Source: Streptomyces viridochromogenes
GTDB lineage: Bacteria; Actinomycetota; Actinomycetes; Streptomycetales; Streptomycetaceae
Direction: 5' to 3'
Assembly: GCF_001270495.1 (NCBI RefSeq)
Contig: NZ_LGUR01000238.1
Location: 1 to 51,098 of the forward strand
Length of the DNA stretch: 51,098 bases
Position numbers and translations under genes: made by a program. Numbering within the stretch: position 1 is the stretch's first letter; every line of letters begins with the position of its first letter. The notes under the pieces were generated by a model. The model worked only from the letters and a program-made list of their open reading frames with translations. It was not told where the DNA came from and did no database searches. Below are positions 24,490 to 32,179 of the stretch, piece after piece.

Positions 24490-24858
24490 ATGAGTACAGC
24501 GACGTTTGTAGTAGCGGCCTCGTCGAGTGAAGTACTCAACGTGATCGCCGCCTTCGCGGGTGGCCTGTTCATCGCCGGCGCACTGATCTGGGCGGTGTCG
24601 CTCGGCATGCGGGTCCGTGATCGAGAACTGCCCCGGCCCACGGCCGAGGAGCAGCCGCATCTTCCCGACACCGGTCCGGTCCATGAGTTGCGCGAGATCA
24701 GGGAACCGGACGAAGTGCCGCACGCCGAGGGCAGGGAACGGCTTCTGCCGCACGAACTGCACCACGCGAGCAGCAGGCGCAGCGACGACCAGCACCGCAA
24801 GCGCTGGCTGCCCGGCAAGAGCGGTGCCTTCGGCGGGGGCGGACTGGGGCACGGCTGA
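24490..24858 (+). CDS. DUF6479-type small membrane protein
   Basis: This 122-aa protein has one N-terminal transmembrane helix (VLNVIAAFAGGLFIAGALIWAV) and a charged cytoplasmic tail rich in Arg, Glu and His with RKRWLPGKSGAFGGGGLGHG at the end. It fits DUF6479, a Streptomyces-specific family of unknown function. The start region is AT-richer than its surroundings (GATAATTGGGGC before the ATG), so a promoter lies very close and the leader must be short. Confidence 0.8.
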   Translation: MSTATFVVAASSSEVLNVIAAFAGGLFIAGALIWAVSLGMRVRDRELPRPTAEEQPHLPDTGPVHELREIREPDEVPHAEGRERLLPHELHHASSRRSDDQHRKRWLPGKSGAFGGGGLGHG

Positions 24859-24956
24859 GCCGCCGCCCGCCCGGAAATCCGGGCGACGGGAGCAACCGCC
24901 CATGTCATCCTGCCCGGAGCCGCACCGACGCGTGCGGGTCCGGGCAGGGGGCTGAA

Positions 24957-25145
24957 TTGAGCAGACGACGCTATGTGGCGCGGGGCGTCCCCGGCGGCTA
25001 CCGCATCTGGGACAACCACGGCCGCCGTTTCTGGGGCGATCTGTACGACCTCTGCCCCGACGACCTGCTGACCGAGCTGAACGGCCGCAAGGACCCGGCC
25101 CGGATCACCGACCTGCTGAGGCGTTGCCGCGCGTCGAAGCGCTAG
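24957..25145 (+). CDS. Small conserved basic protein
   Basis: This 62-aa protein begins SRRRYVARGVPGGYRIWDNHGRRFWGDLY and ends in a helix with RITDLLRRCRASKR. I recall short Streptomyces proteins of this pattern but no function. The TTG start at 24957 follows a GGGCAGGGGG stretch. Its last 41 bases overlap the end of the convergent DUF7144 gene. Confidence 0.6.
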   Translation: MSRRRYVARGVPGGYRIWDNHGRRFWGDLYDLCPDDLLTELNGRKDPARITDLLRRCRASKR

Positions 25146-25698
25146 CGGCGTTGGCGTGGGCCCCGGAGACGTCCGGAGCCGTGGCGAGCGCCAGGATCAC
25201 GAAGAAGTCGATGCCCACCGTGATCACCGACCAGACCGGCGTGTACGGCAGGAACAGGAAGTGGGCGACCAGGCTGAGGGACGCCAGGAAGATACCGGTG
25301 ATCCGGGCCCACCAGGCGCCCTTGAGGATGCCGTAGCCGACGCACACCGCCACGACGCCGAGGCCCAACAGGATCCAGCCCCACGCCGTGAGGTTGATCT
25401 TGAAGACGTAGTCGCCGATCCGGCCGTACACGTCGTCCTCGGCGATCGCGGAGATGCCCTGCAGGATGGCCAGCAGCCCGTTCACCAGCATCAGCACACC
25501 GGCGAAGACGAGTCCTCCGGTGGCCCAGTCGTAGCCGGACGGCGAGGGCTGGAATCCGCCGGGGCCGGTGCCGGGTGCGGCGCCGGGGCCGGAGCCGGGG
25601 CGGGTCTCGGCCGAGGCCCAGGTCGTCCGGGACCCAGGAGGGCTGTGCGCTGCGTCGGTCGCCTGCGGATGCGACTGCGGCGGCTGCTGCTGGCTCAT
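25105..25698 (-). CDS. DUF7144-type four-helix membrane protein
   Basis: This 197-aa integral membrane protein has a Gln/Pro/Gly-rich cytoplasmic N-terminus (1-60), then four helices: GLVFAGVLMLVNGLLAILQGISAI, AWGWILLGLGVVAVCVGYGIL, ITGIFLASLSLVAHFLFLPY and WSVITVGIDFFVILALAT. This four-helix pattern fits the DUF7144 family common in Streptomyces, with unknown function. The ATG at 25698 has only a weak purine stretch upstream. Its end overlaps the small plus-strand gene by 41 bases. Confidence 0.82.
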   Translation of the reverse strand: MSQQQPPQSHPQATDAAHSPPGSRTTWASAETRPGSGPGAAPGTGPGGFQPSPSGYDWATGGLVFAGVLMLVNGLLAILQGISAIAEDDVYGRIGDYVFKINLTAWGWILLGLGVVAVCVGYGILKGAWWARITGIFLASLSLVAHFLFLPYTPVWSVITVGIDFFVILALATAPDVSGAHANAASASTRGNASAGR

Positions 25699-25886
25699 GG
25701 GCGCCGTACCCCACTTCTCGCGCGTCGCGCGGTCGGTTCTGCGGTCGGTACGACGACGATCGGTCGGCCCAGGGGCGGCCACCACGGGGGACGAGCCGAT
25801 CGGGTGATGCCCGGAGTGCGGGCAGCGGCCCACGGCTCTTCACTGGAAGGACCCGGACCGACCGGAGAGAACCCGCTGGAGGCGCC

Positions 25887-26360
25887 ATGCCCGGTCACCG
25901 AACGCGGTGGACGACCGCCGCGATCCGCACGACGACCGCCGCCATGGCCGCCACCCTCGCCCTGACCCTGACTCTGACCTCCTGCTCCGACGAGGACACC
26001 CCCGCGTCGGTGGCCAGCAAGGCGGCATCGGCCTTCGCCTCGGCCACGGCGGAGGCGGGCCGCCAGCTGGACGACATCAAGGGCGGCATCGACGCCAAGG
26101 ACGCGGTTCGGCTGGGCGATCCGACGATCGACTCCGACGGCCGTACGACCGTGGAGGTCACGGCGGAGAACACGACGGACTCGACGAAGTCCTTCGCCGT
26201 ACAGGTCAACTTCCGCAACGAGAACGGCGATCTGCTGGACGCCACCGTCGTCACCGTGTCGGACGTGGCGGCGGGCGCGACGGGGAAGGGCACGGCGCGC
26301 AGCACGCACGACCTGAGCGGGCAGGTGAAGGCAGAGCTGGCCAGGGCGCTGCGCTACTGA
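25887..26360 (+). CDS. Lipoprotein with FxLYD-like domain
   Basis: This 157-aa exported lipoprotein has a signal with lipobox LTLTSC. The mature part has a helical lead-in and then a beta-sandwich pattern (TTVEVTAENTTDSTKSFAVQVNFRNENGDLLDATVVTVSDVAAGATGKG, in segments) like the FxLYD domain of bacterial surface proteins. Such domains bind or shield extracellular ligands but no specific role can be given. GGAGG six bases before the ATG supports the start. It converges on the DinB gene, and the two stop codons share a small palindrome. Confidence 0.75.
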   Translation: MPGHRTRWTTAAIRTTTAAMAATLALTLTLTSCSDEDTPASVASKAASAFASATAEAGRQLDDIKGGIDAKDAVRLGDPTIDSDGRTTVEVTAENTTDSTKSFAVQVNFRNENGDLLDATVVTVSDVAAGATGKGTARSTHDLSGQVKAELARALRY

Positions 26361-26371
26361 TCAGCTGATCA
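26358..26371. repeat. 14-bp palindrome spanning two convergent stop codons
   Basis: TGATCAGCTGATCA is perfectly palindromic. Its ends are the TGA stop of the lipoprotein gene and, on the other strand, the TGA stop of the DinB gene. Confidence 0.6.
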
Positions 26372-26980
26372 GCCGTCGCCGGCCGCCCGCGCCTCCAGCG
26401 CCGCCCGCTCCAGTCGGCGCCGGTGGCTCTCCCACCACGCCTGATCACCGGGCGGCAGGTCGGACTTGCCCTCCCCGTACCCGACGCTTCCGTCGATGAG
26501 TTCGCGCACGATGTCGGCGTGGCCGGCGTGCCGCTGACTGTCGGAGATCACGCGCACGAGGATGTGGTGCAGCGTCACCTCACGTCGTTCCTCCGGCCAC
26601 CACGGGACATGCCCGGTCGCGTCCAGTGGCAGCGCCTCGATCGTGGCGTCGGAGTGCTCCCAGGCCCGGCGGTACAGCCCGACGATCTCCTCGCGCGACT
26701 CGTCCGCGGTGGCCCACATGTCCGCGTTGGGTTCGGCGTCCTGCGTGTACCACCAGGGCGGTGGCGGCTCCTTGTCGAAGAACGGCCGTCCGAAGGTGTC
26801 GCCGAAGTACCCCAGCTCCACGCCGGCGACATGCTTGACCAGCCCCAACAGGTTCGTCCCGGTGGGGGTGAGGGGGCGGCGGACGTCGTACTCCGAGAGC
26901 CCGTCGAGTTTCCACACGAGGGCGTCACGCGCGTCTTGCAGATACCGGAGAAGGTCTGCTTTCGGGTCCGTTTTCACCAT
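26369..26980 (-). CDS. DinB family protein (DUF664-type)
   Basis: This 203-aa cytoplasmic protein has a DinB-type four-helix bundle: KADLLRYLQDARDALVWKLDGLSEYDVRRPLTPTGTNLLGLVKHVAGVELGYFG in order, then TLHHILVRVISDSQRHAGHADIVREL. The metal-like His residues in VKHVAGVE, TLHHIL and RHAGH are kept. Such enzymes use thiol cofactors such as mycothiol in S-transfer or detoxification; the substrate is unknown. The ATG at 26980 begins MVKTDPK; the upstream GTG at 27004 lacks a ribosome binding site. Confidence 0.88.
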   Translation of the reverse strand: MVKTDPKADLLRYLQDARDALVWKLDGLSEYDVRRPLTPTGTNLLGLVKHVAGVELGYFGDTFGRPFFDKEPPPPWWYTQDAEPNADMWATADESREEIVGLYRRAWEHSDATIEALPLDATGHVPWWPEERREVTLHHILVRVISDSQRHAGHADIVRELIDGSVGYGEGKSDLPPGDQAWWESHRRRLERAALEARAAGDG

Positions 26981-27061
26981 GCCGGGCAGTCTTCCACCAG
27001 GCACTGACAGCCGACGCCGACGATCTCGGACCGGCCCGGCCCCGACCCCGGCACAGGCCCC

Positions 27062-27820
27062 TTACCGGCCCGCCCCCGCCACGACGATGTCGATCTGCTC
27101 GCTCATCGCGCTGACCCCGTTGAACGTGGCCGTCGCCTGGAGGCGGCCCGTGCCCGGCGGGAGGGCGGGTTCCGGGACGCACCACCACATGCCGTTGGGC
27201 GCGGCCGTCGTCGCGCAGACCTCTTCCTCCTGGGCGTCACGGACCGTGACCTGGGCGCCCGGGTAGGCCGACCCCAACAGCCTCGGCCGCGCGCTCAGCG
27301 GCACGCCCGAGTGGGGGTGGGACAGGGTCGGCGCGGGCAGTCCGACCGTCACGGTGCAGGTTCCCTTCTGCCGCACGGTGCCCTTCGCGTCCCGTAGGAC
27401 CAGGGTGCAGTCGGGGAGACGGGTGCCGGGCTCGGCGTCCTCGGGGACCGACAGGACGAAGGGGTACCTACGGCCCTTCCAGGCCGCCGACACCGGCTCC
27501 TCGGCCGCGGCGGGCGTCCCCTCGAAGGTGTACGTCCCCGTACTCCCGCCCAGCGTCACCGACCCCCGGTACCCGAGACCGGCGAACGGCGTCCCCGTCA
27601 CCCGCGTCGTCGACGGCGCCGTCAGGGTCAGTACCGAACCCTCGCCCAGCGGCGTCCCCTCGTATCCGCCGACCTCGATGATGCCCTCCCGCCCGGGCTC
27701 GATGGTCGCGCTCGCCCACAGGTCGCCATCGGCGTAGGCCGTGCCCGGCGTGACCAGCGTGACCGTCACGCCCGCGACGGCGAGCAAACCGAGGATCGTC
27801 GTCTTCCAGGACCTGCTCAT
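27062..27820 (-). CDS. Secreted protein with Ig-like repeats
   Basis: This 252-aa secreted protein has a signal peptide (RSWKTTILGLLAVAGVTVTLVTPGTAYA). The mature part reads as two beta-sandwich modules: the first around EGIIEVGGYEGTPLGEGSVLTLTAP, the second PTLSHPHSGVPLSARPRLLGSAYPGAQVTVRDAQ, resembling bacterial Ig-like repeats used as surface spacers or adhesins. One Cys pair per module probably forms disulfides. GAGGAG eleven bases before the ATG is a good site. It is divergent from the tiny secreted-peptide gene at 28009. Confidence 0.75.
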   Translation of the reverse strand: MSRSWKTTILGLLAVAGVTVTLVTPGTAYADGDLWASATIEPGREGIIEVGGYEGTPLGEGSVLTLTAPSTTRVTGTPFAGLGYRGSVTLGGSTGTYTFEGTPAAAEEPVSAAWKGRRYPFVLSVPEDAEPGTRLPDCTLVLRDAKGTVRQKGTCTVTVGLPAPTLSHPHSGVPLSARPRLLGSAYPGAQVTVRDAQEEEVCATTAAPNGMWWCVPEPALPPGTGRLQATATFNGVSAMSEQIDIVVAGAGR

Positions 27821-28008
27821 CGTCGGCGGAGCTCCTCACACGCACGTCGGTGTACCCCTGCCTGCGATTCTCGCGGCGCCCACCCGCCGGTGGCGCGCGG
27901 CGTACGGCCGTACGGGGCACCGCGCCTCGGAGCGGCGTGTCCGGGCGGGAAGGGGGCAACGGCTCGGCGCAGGGTGGTCGGAGTTGTCGTCGTCCAGGAG
28001 GAACCGTG

Positions 28009-28158
28009 ATGCGTCGTGCCCTCGCCGTCCTGACCGTCGCCGTCGCCGGACTGGTGCTGTCCGCTGTACCCGCTGCCGCCGCCGCTCATGACGGGCCCGG
28101 CGACATCGAGAGGAACGAGTGGAACATCCCACTCAGCAGCAGCCTCCGTGTGCTGTAG
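28009..28158 (+). CDS. Very small secreted peptide
   Basis: A strong ribosome binding site (AGGAGG, then ATG at 28009) opens a 49-codon gene encoding a clear signal peptide (RRALAVLTVAVAGLVLSAVPAAAA) and a mature peptide of only about 24 residues (AHDGPGDIERNEWNIPLSS and a short tail). It has no Cys, so it is not a chaplin or lantibiotic. It may be a signal peptide-derived factor or a truncated secreted protein. It ends a few bases before the convergent gene. Confidence 0.6.
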   Translation: MRRALAVLTVAVAGLVLSAVPAAAAAHDGPGDIERNEWNIPLSSSLRVL

Positions 28159-28165
28159 TACGCCG

Positions 28166-28459
28166 TCAGCCACCCGCCCCGCCTCCCTCTCCCTCCCCGT
28201 GCCGCACCGCCTTCTTCACGTCCGCCTCCGTCTCGTTGCGCGCCGTCCCTTGTTCCTTCGCGTACTCGGTCACCGCGTCGTGGAGGACGCGGGTGTGGTC
28301 GCGCCAGGCTCGCCAGGCGTTTTCGTACGTGTCGGTCTGGAGTTCGGTCCAGGGGGTGTGGGCGGGCGGGCCGTAGGCGTCCCGTAGTTCCTCCACCCGG
28401 GTGTGCGCCTGGTCCGCCGCCCGCTGCATCGCGACCAGTTCGTCGAAGGTACGTGCCAC
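28166..28459 (-). CDS. Small helical protein of unknown function
   Basis: This 97-aa protein is mostly alpha-helical and charged: TFDELVAMQRAADQAHTRVEELRDAYG, then WTELQTDTYENAWRAWRDHTRVLHDAVTEYAKEQG and a Gly-rich tail. The pattern suggests a small coiled-coil cytoplasmic protein. The GTG start at 28459 has a weak GGA upstream. No family recognised. Confidence 0.65.
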   Translation of the reverse strand: MARTFDELVAMQRAADQAHTRVEELRDAYGPPAHTPWTELQTDTYENAWRAWRDHTRVLHDAVTEYAKEQGTARNETEADVKKAVRHGEGEGGGAGG

Positions 28460-28617
28460 ACGTCCGGATCCTGGGCCAGCGGGACCACCCTGCCCGAGGC
28501 GCCACGCGAGCCGCGCGCGCCTCTCACCCGGACGGCACGCTGAGCGGTGCTTTACGGAGCCGATGCCAAGCCAAAAGGTTTCCCGCGCCCTGGAAGACCG
28601 CGCTCGCCTGTCCCGCC

Positions 28618-29205
28618 ATGCTCGGCGTCGGCACCGCCTCCGCCGCCCAGGACCGGGTCGTCGCCCAGACGTCGGCCGGTCCGCTGACCGAAGCCGACCG
28701 GGACTTCGTCGTCAAGGTGCGGGCGGCCGGGCTGTGGGAGTACCCGGTGGGGCGGATGGCGCTGGAGAAGGGCACGACCGACGCGGTGCGCACGGCCGGT
28801 CGGCACCTGATCGCCGGGCACGCCGCGTTGGACGCCACCTGCCGCGGGATCGCCCCGCGGCTGAACATCACCCTGCCCGACCGGCCCAGCCCCCAGCAGC
28901 AGGGCTTCGTCGCGACGCTCGGCGCGGACAGCGGCAGGCAGTTCGACAGCGACATGGCGAACATCCTGCGCGTCCCGCACGGCCAGATCTTCTCCACGAT
29001 CGCCAAGATCCGGGCCACGACCGAGAACTCCCTGGTCCGGCAGCTGGCCGACCAGGCCAACAACACCGTCTTGGACCACATCACGGTCATGGAGAAGACG
29101 GGGCTGGTCGACTTCGACCAGGTCCTGTTCCAGGAGACGACCCCGCCCATGCTCCCGGCCGACGACACGACCCCGCCCCCTCCCACGGCGGCGAACCCCA
29201 GGTGA
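28618..29205 (+). CDS. DUF4142-type secreted protein with damaged N-terminus
   Basis: The body (about 185 residues) is a DUF4142 helical domain: TEADRDFVVKVRAAGLWEYPVGRMALEKGTTDAVRTAGRHLIAGH and later QIFSTIAKIRATTENSLVRQLADQANNTVLDHI, with a Pro/Thr tail. Family members have a normal signal peptide before this. Here the only in-frame ATG leaves MLGVGTASAAQD, the end of a signal peptide without its charged and hydrophobic start. The upstream frame (PAPWKTALACPAMLGVG) resembles the missing hydrophobic core but lacks a start codon with a ribosome binding site. It may be inactivated or start at an unusual codon upstream. Confidence 0.65.
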   Translation: MLGVGTASAAQDRVVAQTSAGPLTEADRDFVVKVRAAGLWEYPVGRMALEKGTTDAVRTAGRHLIAGHAALDATCRGIAPRLNITLPDRPSPQQQGFVATLGADSGRQFDSDMANILRVPHGQIFSTIAKIRATTENSLVRQLADQANNTVLDHITVMEKTGLVDFDQVLFQETTPPMLPADDTTPPPPTAANPR

Positions 29206-29213
29206 CCCTGAAA

Positions 29214-29241
29214 CCGTGACCGTGACCGTGACGGTGACCGT
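29214..29241. repeat. Short GTGACC tandem repeat between convergent genes
   Basis: About four and a half GTGACC-like units (CCGTGACCGTGACCGTGACG and onward) fill the gap between the DUF4142 and GH13 stop codons. Part of it (ACCGTGACGGT) can fold back on itself, so it may assist termination. Confidence 0.5.
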
Positions 29242-29244
29242 GCC

Positions 29245-30918
29245 CTAGGTCAGCCAGGCCGTCGTGTCCGGCCCCAGCAGCCCCCCCTCCAACGGCGCGC
29301 TGGCGAGCAGCACCTCACCCGGCGGCAACTCCACCGCCGTACCGGAGAGGTTGGCCACGCACCGCCAGCCGTCCGAGCGGGCGAAGTGCAGGACGCCGGG
29401 CGGGGCGTCCGGCGCCCACTCCAGTTCCTCCCCCTCCAGCAGCTTGCGGCGCAGCCGCAGGGCCCTGCGGTAGAGCTCCAGGGTGGAGCCCTCGACACCG
29501 TCCTGGGCCTCGACGGCGTACGCCGCGAAACCCGACGGCTGCGGCAGCCAGGAGCCGCCCGTGCCGAAGCCGTACGACGGCCCCGTCGTCGTCCACGGCA
29601 GCGGCACCCGGCAGCCGTCGCGGCCCTTGCGGACACGCCCCGTCTGTTCCCAGACCGGGTCCTGGAGGACCTCGAAGGGCAGGTCGGCGACCTCGGGCAG
29701 GCCGAGTTCCTCGCCCTGGTAGACGTACGACGAACCGGGCAGCGCCAGCATGAGGAGGGTCGCGGCGCGGGCGCGGCGCAGGCCGGCGGACTCGTCGACG
29801 GCCGGTGCGTGGCCGCCGGAGAGAAGCCAGGCGTTGTCGTCCGTGCCGGGCGGGAGCATCAGGCGGGAGGGGTGGCGTACGACGTCGTGGTTGGAGAGGA
29901 CCCAGGTGGCGGAGGCGCCGGCCGAGCGGGCGGTGGCCAGGGAGTCGGTGATGATCCGGCGGAGTTCACCGGCATCCCAACGTCCTTGCAGATACTCGAA
30001 GTTGAATGCCTGGCCCAGTTCGTCCGGGCGGGCGTACAGGGCGCGGCGGGCGGACGGGGTCACCCATGCCTCGGCGACCGCCATGCGGGGCGGACGGTAG
30101 GCGTCGAGGATCTTGCGCCAGTCGCGGTAGATCTCGTGGACCTCGTCGCGGTCGTAGAAGGGGTGGCTGCCGGGCGGGAAGTCGGGGAGGGACTCCTCGC
30201 GGCTCAGTTCGGGGGCACCGAGGTCGCGCAGCGGCTCGCTGAGGTCCTTGGCCAGCGCGTGGGCCACGTCGACGCGGAAGCCGTCGACACCGCGGTCGGA
30301 CCAGAAGCGCAGGGTGGTACGGAAGTCGGCGCGGACCTCCTCGTTCTCCCAGTTCAGGTCGGGCTGCTGGGGGGTGAAGAGGTGCAGGTACCACTCGCCG
30401 TCGGGGACCCGGCGCCAGGCACTGCCGCCGAAGACGGACTGCCAGTCGGTGGGCGGGAGTTCACCGTGCGGGCCGCGGCCGGGGCGGAAGACGTAGCGGT
30501 CCCGGGCGGCGGAGCCGGGGGCGGACCGCAGCGCCTCCTGGAACCAGACGTGCTGGTGGGAGGTGTGGTTGGGGACCAGGTCGACGATCACCTTCAGGCC
30601 GAGGCGGTGGGCCTCGGCGACCATGGCGTCGAAGTCGTCGAGGGTGCCCAGGCGCGGGTCGACCTCACGGTAGTCGGCGACGTCGTAGCCGCCGTCGGCC
30701 AGCTCGGAGGGGTAGAAGGGGCTGAGCCACAGGGCGTCCACGCCGAGGGCGGCCAGATGGTGCAGCCGCTGCGCGACGCCCTTCAGGTCACCCAGCCCGT
30801 CGCCGTCGCCGTCGGCGAAGCTGCGGGGGTACACCTGATAGATGACGGCCTGGCGCCACCAGTCGCGGTTGCGGGACGAGAGGTCGGGGGTGTCGGGCGT
30901 GGCGGTGCGGACGGTCAC
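29245..30918 (-). CDS. GH13 alpha-glucosidase
   Basis: This is a 557-aa cytoplasmic alpha-glucosidase that releases glucose from maltose and short maltodextrins. It has the GH13 barrel with conserved region I (DLVPNHTS), region II with the nucleophile Asp (GFRVDVAH, D217), region III with the acid/base Glu (VAEAWV, E283) and region IV (VLSNHDVVRH, D345), followed by the C-terminal beta domain. It resembles AglA from maltodextrin-uptake loci, but here no transporter or regulator is adjacent. GTG start at 30918 with GGAG five bases upstream. The LAETG surface-protein gene is divergent. Confidence 0.93.
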   Translation of the reverse strand: MTVRTATPDTPDLSSRNRDWWRQAVIYQVYPRSFADGDGDGLGDLKGVAQRLHHLAALGVDALWLSPFYPSELADGGYDVADYREVDPRLGTLDDFDAMVAEAHRLGLKVIVDLVPNHTSHQHVWFQEALRSAPGSAARDRYVFRPGRGPHGELPPTDWQSVFGGSAWRRVPDGEWYLHLFTPQQPDLNWENEEVRADFRTTLRFWSDRGVDGFRVDVAHALAKDLSEPLRDLGAPELSREESLPDFPPGSHPFYDRDEVHEIYRDWRKILDAYRPPRMAVAEAWVTPSARRALYARPDELGQAFNFEYLQGRWDAGELRRIITDSLATARSAGASATWVLSNHDVVRHPSRLMLPPGTDDNAWLLSGGHAPAVDESAGLRRARAATLLMLALPGSSYVYQGEELGLPEVADLPFEVLQDPVWEQTGRVRKGRDGCRVPLPWTTTGPSYGFGTGGSWLPQPSGFAAYAVEAQDGVEGSTLELYRRALRLRRKLLEGEELEWAPDAPPGVLHFARSDGWRCVANLSGTAVELPPGEVLLASAPLEGGLLGPDTTAWLT

Positions 30919-31074
30919 GCGGACTCCTCATCGGTGCGTTCGGGTTACGTACGGGCGATAGGGAGAACTCTGTCCACTTGGCCGGAAAAGCGAACACCGC
31001 GCAGTCCGGAGTAGATCATTCCCGGTGTGATGAAATCGTGATTGACCTTTGAACTTGCGTTGCGTTCCCGCAGG

Positions 31075-31103
31075 TTGACAGCTTTCTGTGCTCGCCCGAC
31101 GAT
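31075..31103 (+). promoter_or_regulatory. Promoter upstream of the LAETG surface-protein gene
   Basis: A consensus -35 box TTGACA (31075-31080) is followed after 17 bases by GACGAT (31098-31103), about 77 bases before the ATG at 31180. Another TTGACC lies at 31042. Sequence match only. Confidence 0.45.
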
Positions 31104-31179
31104 GTGCAGACGCTGTGGCGCATGTGACCAATGAGCCCAGTGTTTCTTCTTCGACCACACACCCCACGATGGGATACGC

Positions 31180-32091
31180 ATGTCCATAGCGAGACGTGTC
31201 ATCGCGCGACGCCTGTTGGGGACGGGCGCCGCGTCGCTCGCCCTCTGCGCGGCCACCGTCGCCTCCGCCTCCGGCGCCTGGGCCACCGGCTCGCACGGCG
31301 GTGACGGCTGGAAGTCCGGCGGCACCTACCGGCCCGGCACCGGCGCCGGTACGGAGACGGCCACCGATCGCTGCCAGTTCTCGCTCGACGGTTCGAACTT
31401 CTACGACTCCGTCAAGGTCGACGACCAGAACCTGAAGGTCACCGACGACGGCAAGGTCCACATCAAGGTCCGCGCCGCCGCCGACGCCACGACCTGCACC
31501 GCCTCGCTCGCCTCCTACCTCGCCCACGGCGCGACCTTCGAGACCTCCGGCGAGCAGGTCTTCGTCGACTTCGACACGGTCACCGTCAAGCCCGGCCAGA
31601 CCGACTCCCTCGACATCGCCGTCCCGGACGCGGGCTGCTTCGCGCAGATCGACCTGTACCGGGGCGCGGTCAAGTTCGACGGGAAGCTCGACGCGAACGA
31701 CGGCTTCGTCCACGGCGACCTGCCCAAGGGCCCGGACCGCCCGGTCATCAAGGACAAGCTGATCGCGGCCTGGAACGGCGGCACGAAGGACTGCACGACC
31801 GAGCCTCCGGCCACCGAGGAGCCCCCGACCACGCCGCCGGCGGAGCCCCCGACCGAGGAGACGACGCCGCCGGCGGAGGAGACGACGCCGCCGGCCTCGG
31901 AGACCCCGACCCCGGAGACCTCCGAGCCGACGACTCCCGCGGTGCCCAAGCCGAACGGCGGCGGCGACAACCTCGCGGAGACCGGCGGCAGCAGCGCGAC
32001 CGGCCCGATCACCATCGGCGCGGTGGTCCTGGTGGCGGGCGGCGCGGCGTTCGTGGTCGCGTCGAAGCGGCGACGCGCGGCGCGTTCCTGA
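31180..32091 (+). CDS. LAETG-anchored surface protein
   Basis: This 303-aa cell-wall-anchored protein has a signal peptide (residues about 1-36), a folded domain of about 170 residues with four Cys and beta-rich sequence (RCQFSLDGSNFYDSVKVDDQNLK, in order), and a Pro/Thr/Glu repeat stalk. The sorting signal is LAETG, a transmembrane helix (TIGAVVLVAGGAAFVVA) and RRRAAR. LAXTG is the class E sortase motif in Streptomyces, so it should be anchored by a class E sortase elsewhere, not by the sortase at 21258. The fold is typical of Streptomyces surface adhesin-like proteins, with unknown binding partner. Confidence 0.88.
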   Translation: MSIARRVIARRLLGTGAASLALCAATVASASGAWATGSHGGDGWKSGGTYRPGTGAGTETATDRCQFSLDGSNFYDSVKVDDQNLKVTDDGKVHIKVRAAADATTCTASLASYLAHGATFETSGEQVFVDFDTVTVKPGQTDSLDIAVPDAGCFAQIDLYRGAVKFDGKLDANDGFVHGDLPKGPDRPVIKDKLIAAWNGGTKDCTTEPPATEEPPTTPPAEPPTEETTPPAEETTPPASETPTPETSEPTTPAVPKPNGGGDNLAETGGSSATGPITIGAVVLVAGGAAFVVASKRRRAARS

Positions 32092-32133
32092 TCCAGGGGC
32101 ACTGACCAACGGCACTGACCAGCGGCACTGAAG

Positions 32134-32160
32134 GGGCCCGGGGTGATCACCCCGGGGCCC
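32134..32160 (+). terminator. Palindromic terminator after the LAETG gene
   Basis: GGGCCC-GGGGTGATCACCCC-GGGGCCC folds into a tight hairpin about 40 bases after the stop. Just before it two and a half 12-base units (GGCACTGACCAAC type) repeat at 32098-32130. Confidence 0.75.
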
Positions 32161-32179
32161 GGTCACAGCTCGTGCGCGG

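Noticed and set aside
28401..28620. A separate gene upstream of the DUF4142 gene starting at an ATG at 28563
   Set aside because: It is in another frame, has an Arg-rich translation without homology and runs into the DUF4142 coding region.
29214..29241. Origin-like iterons (GTGACC repeats)
   Set aside because: Only about four units between two convergent stop codons; no DnaA boxes or rep gene nearby.
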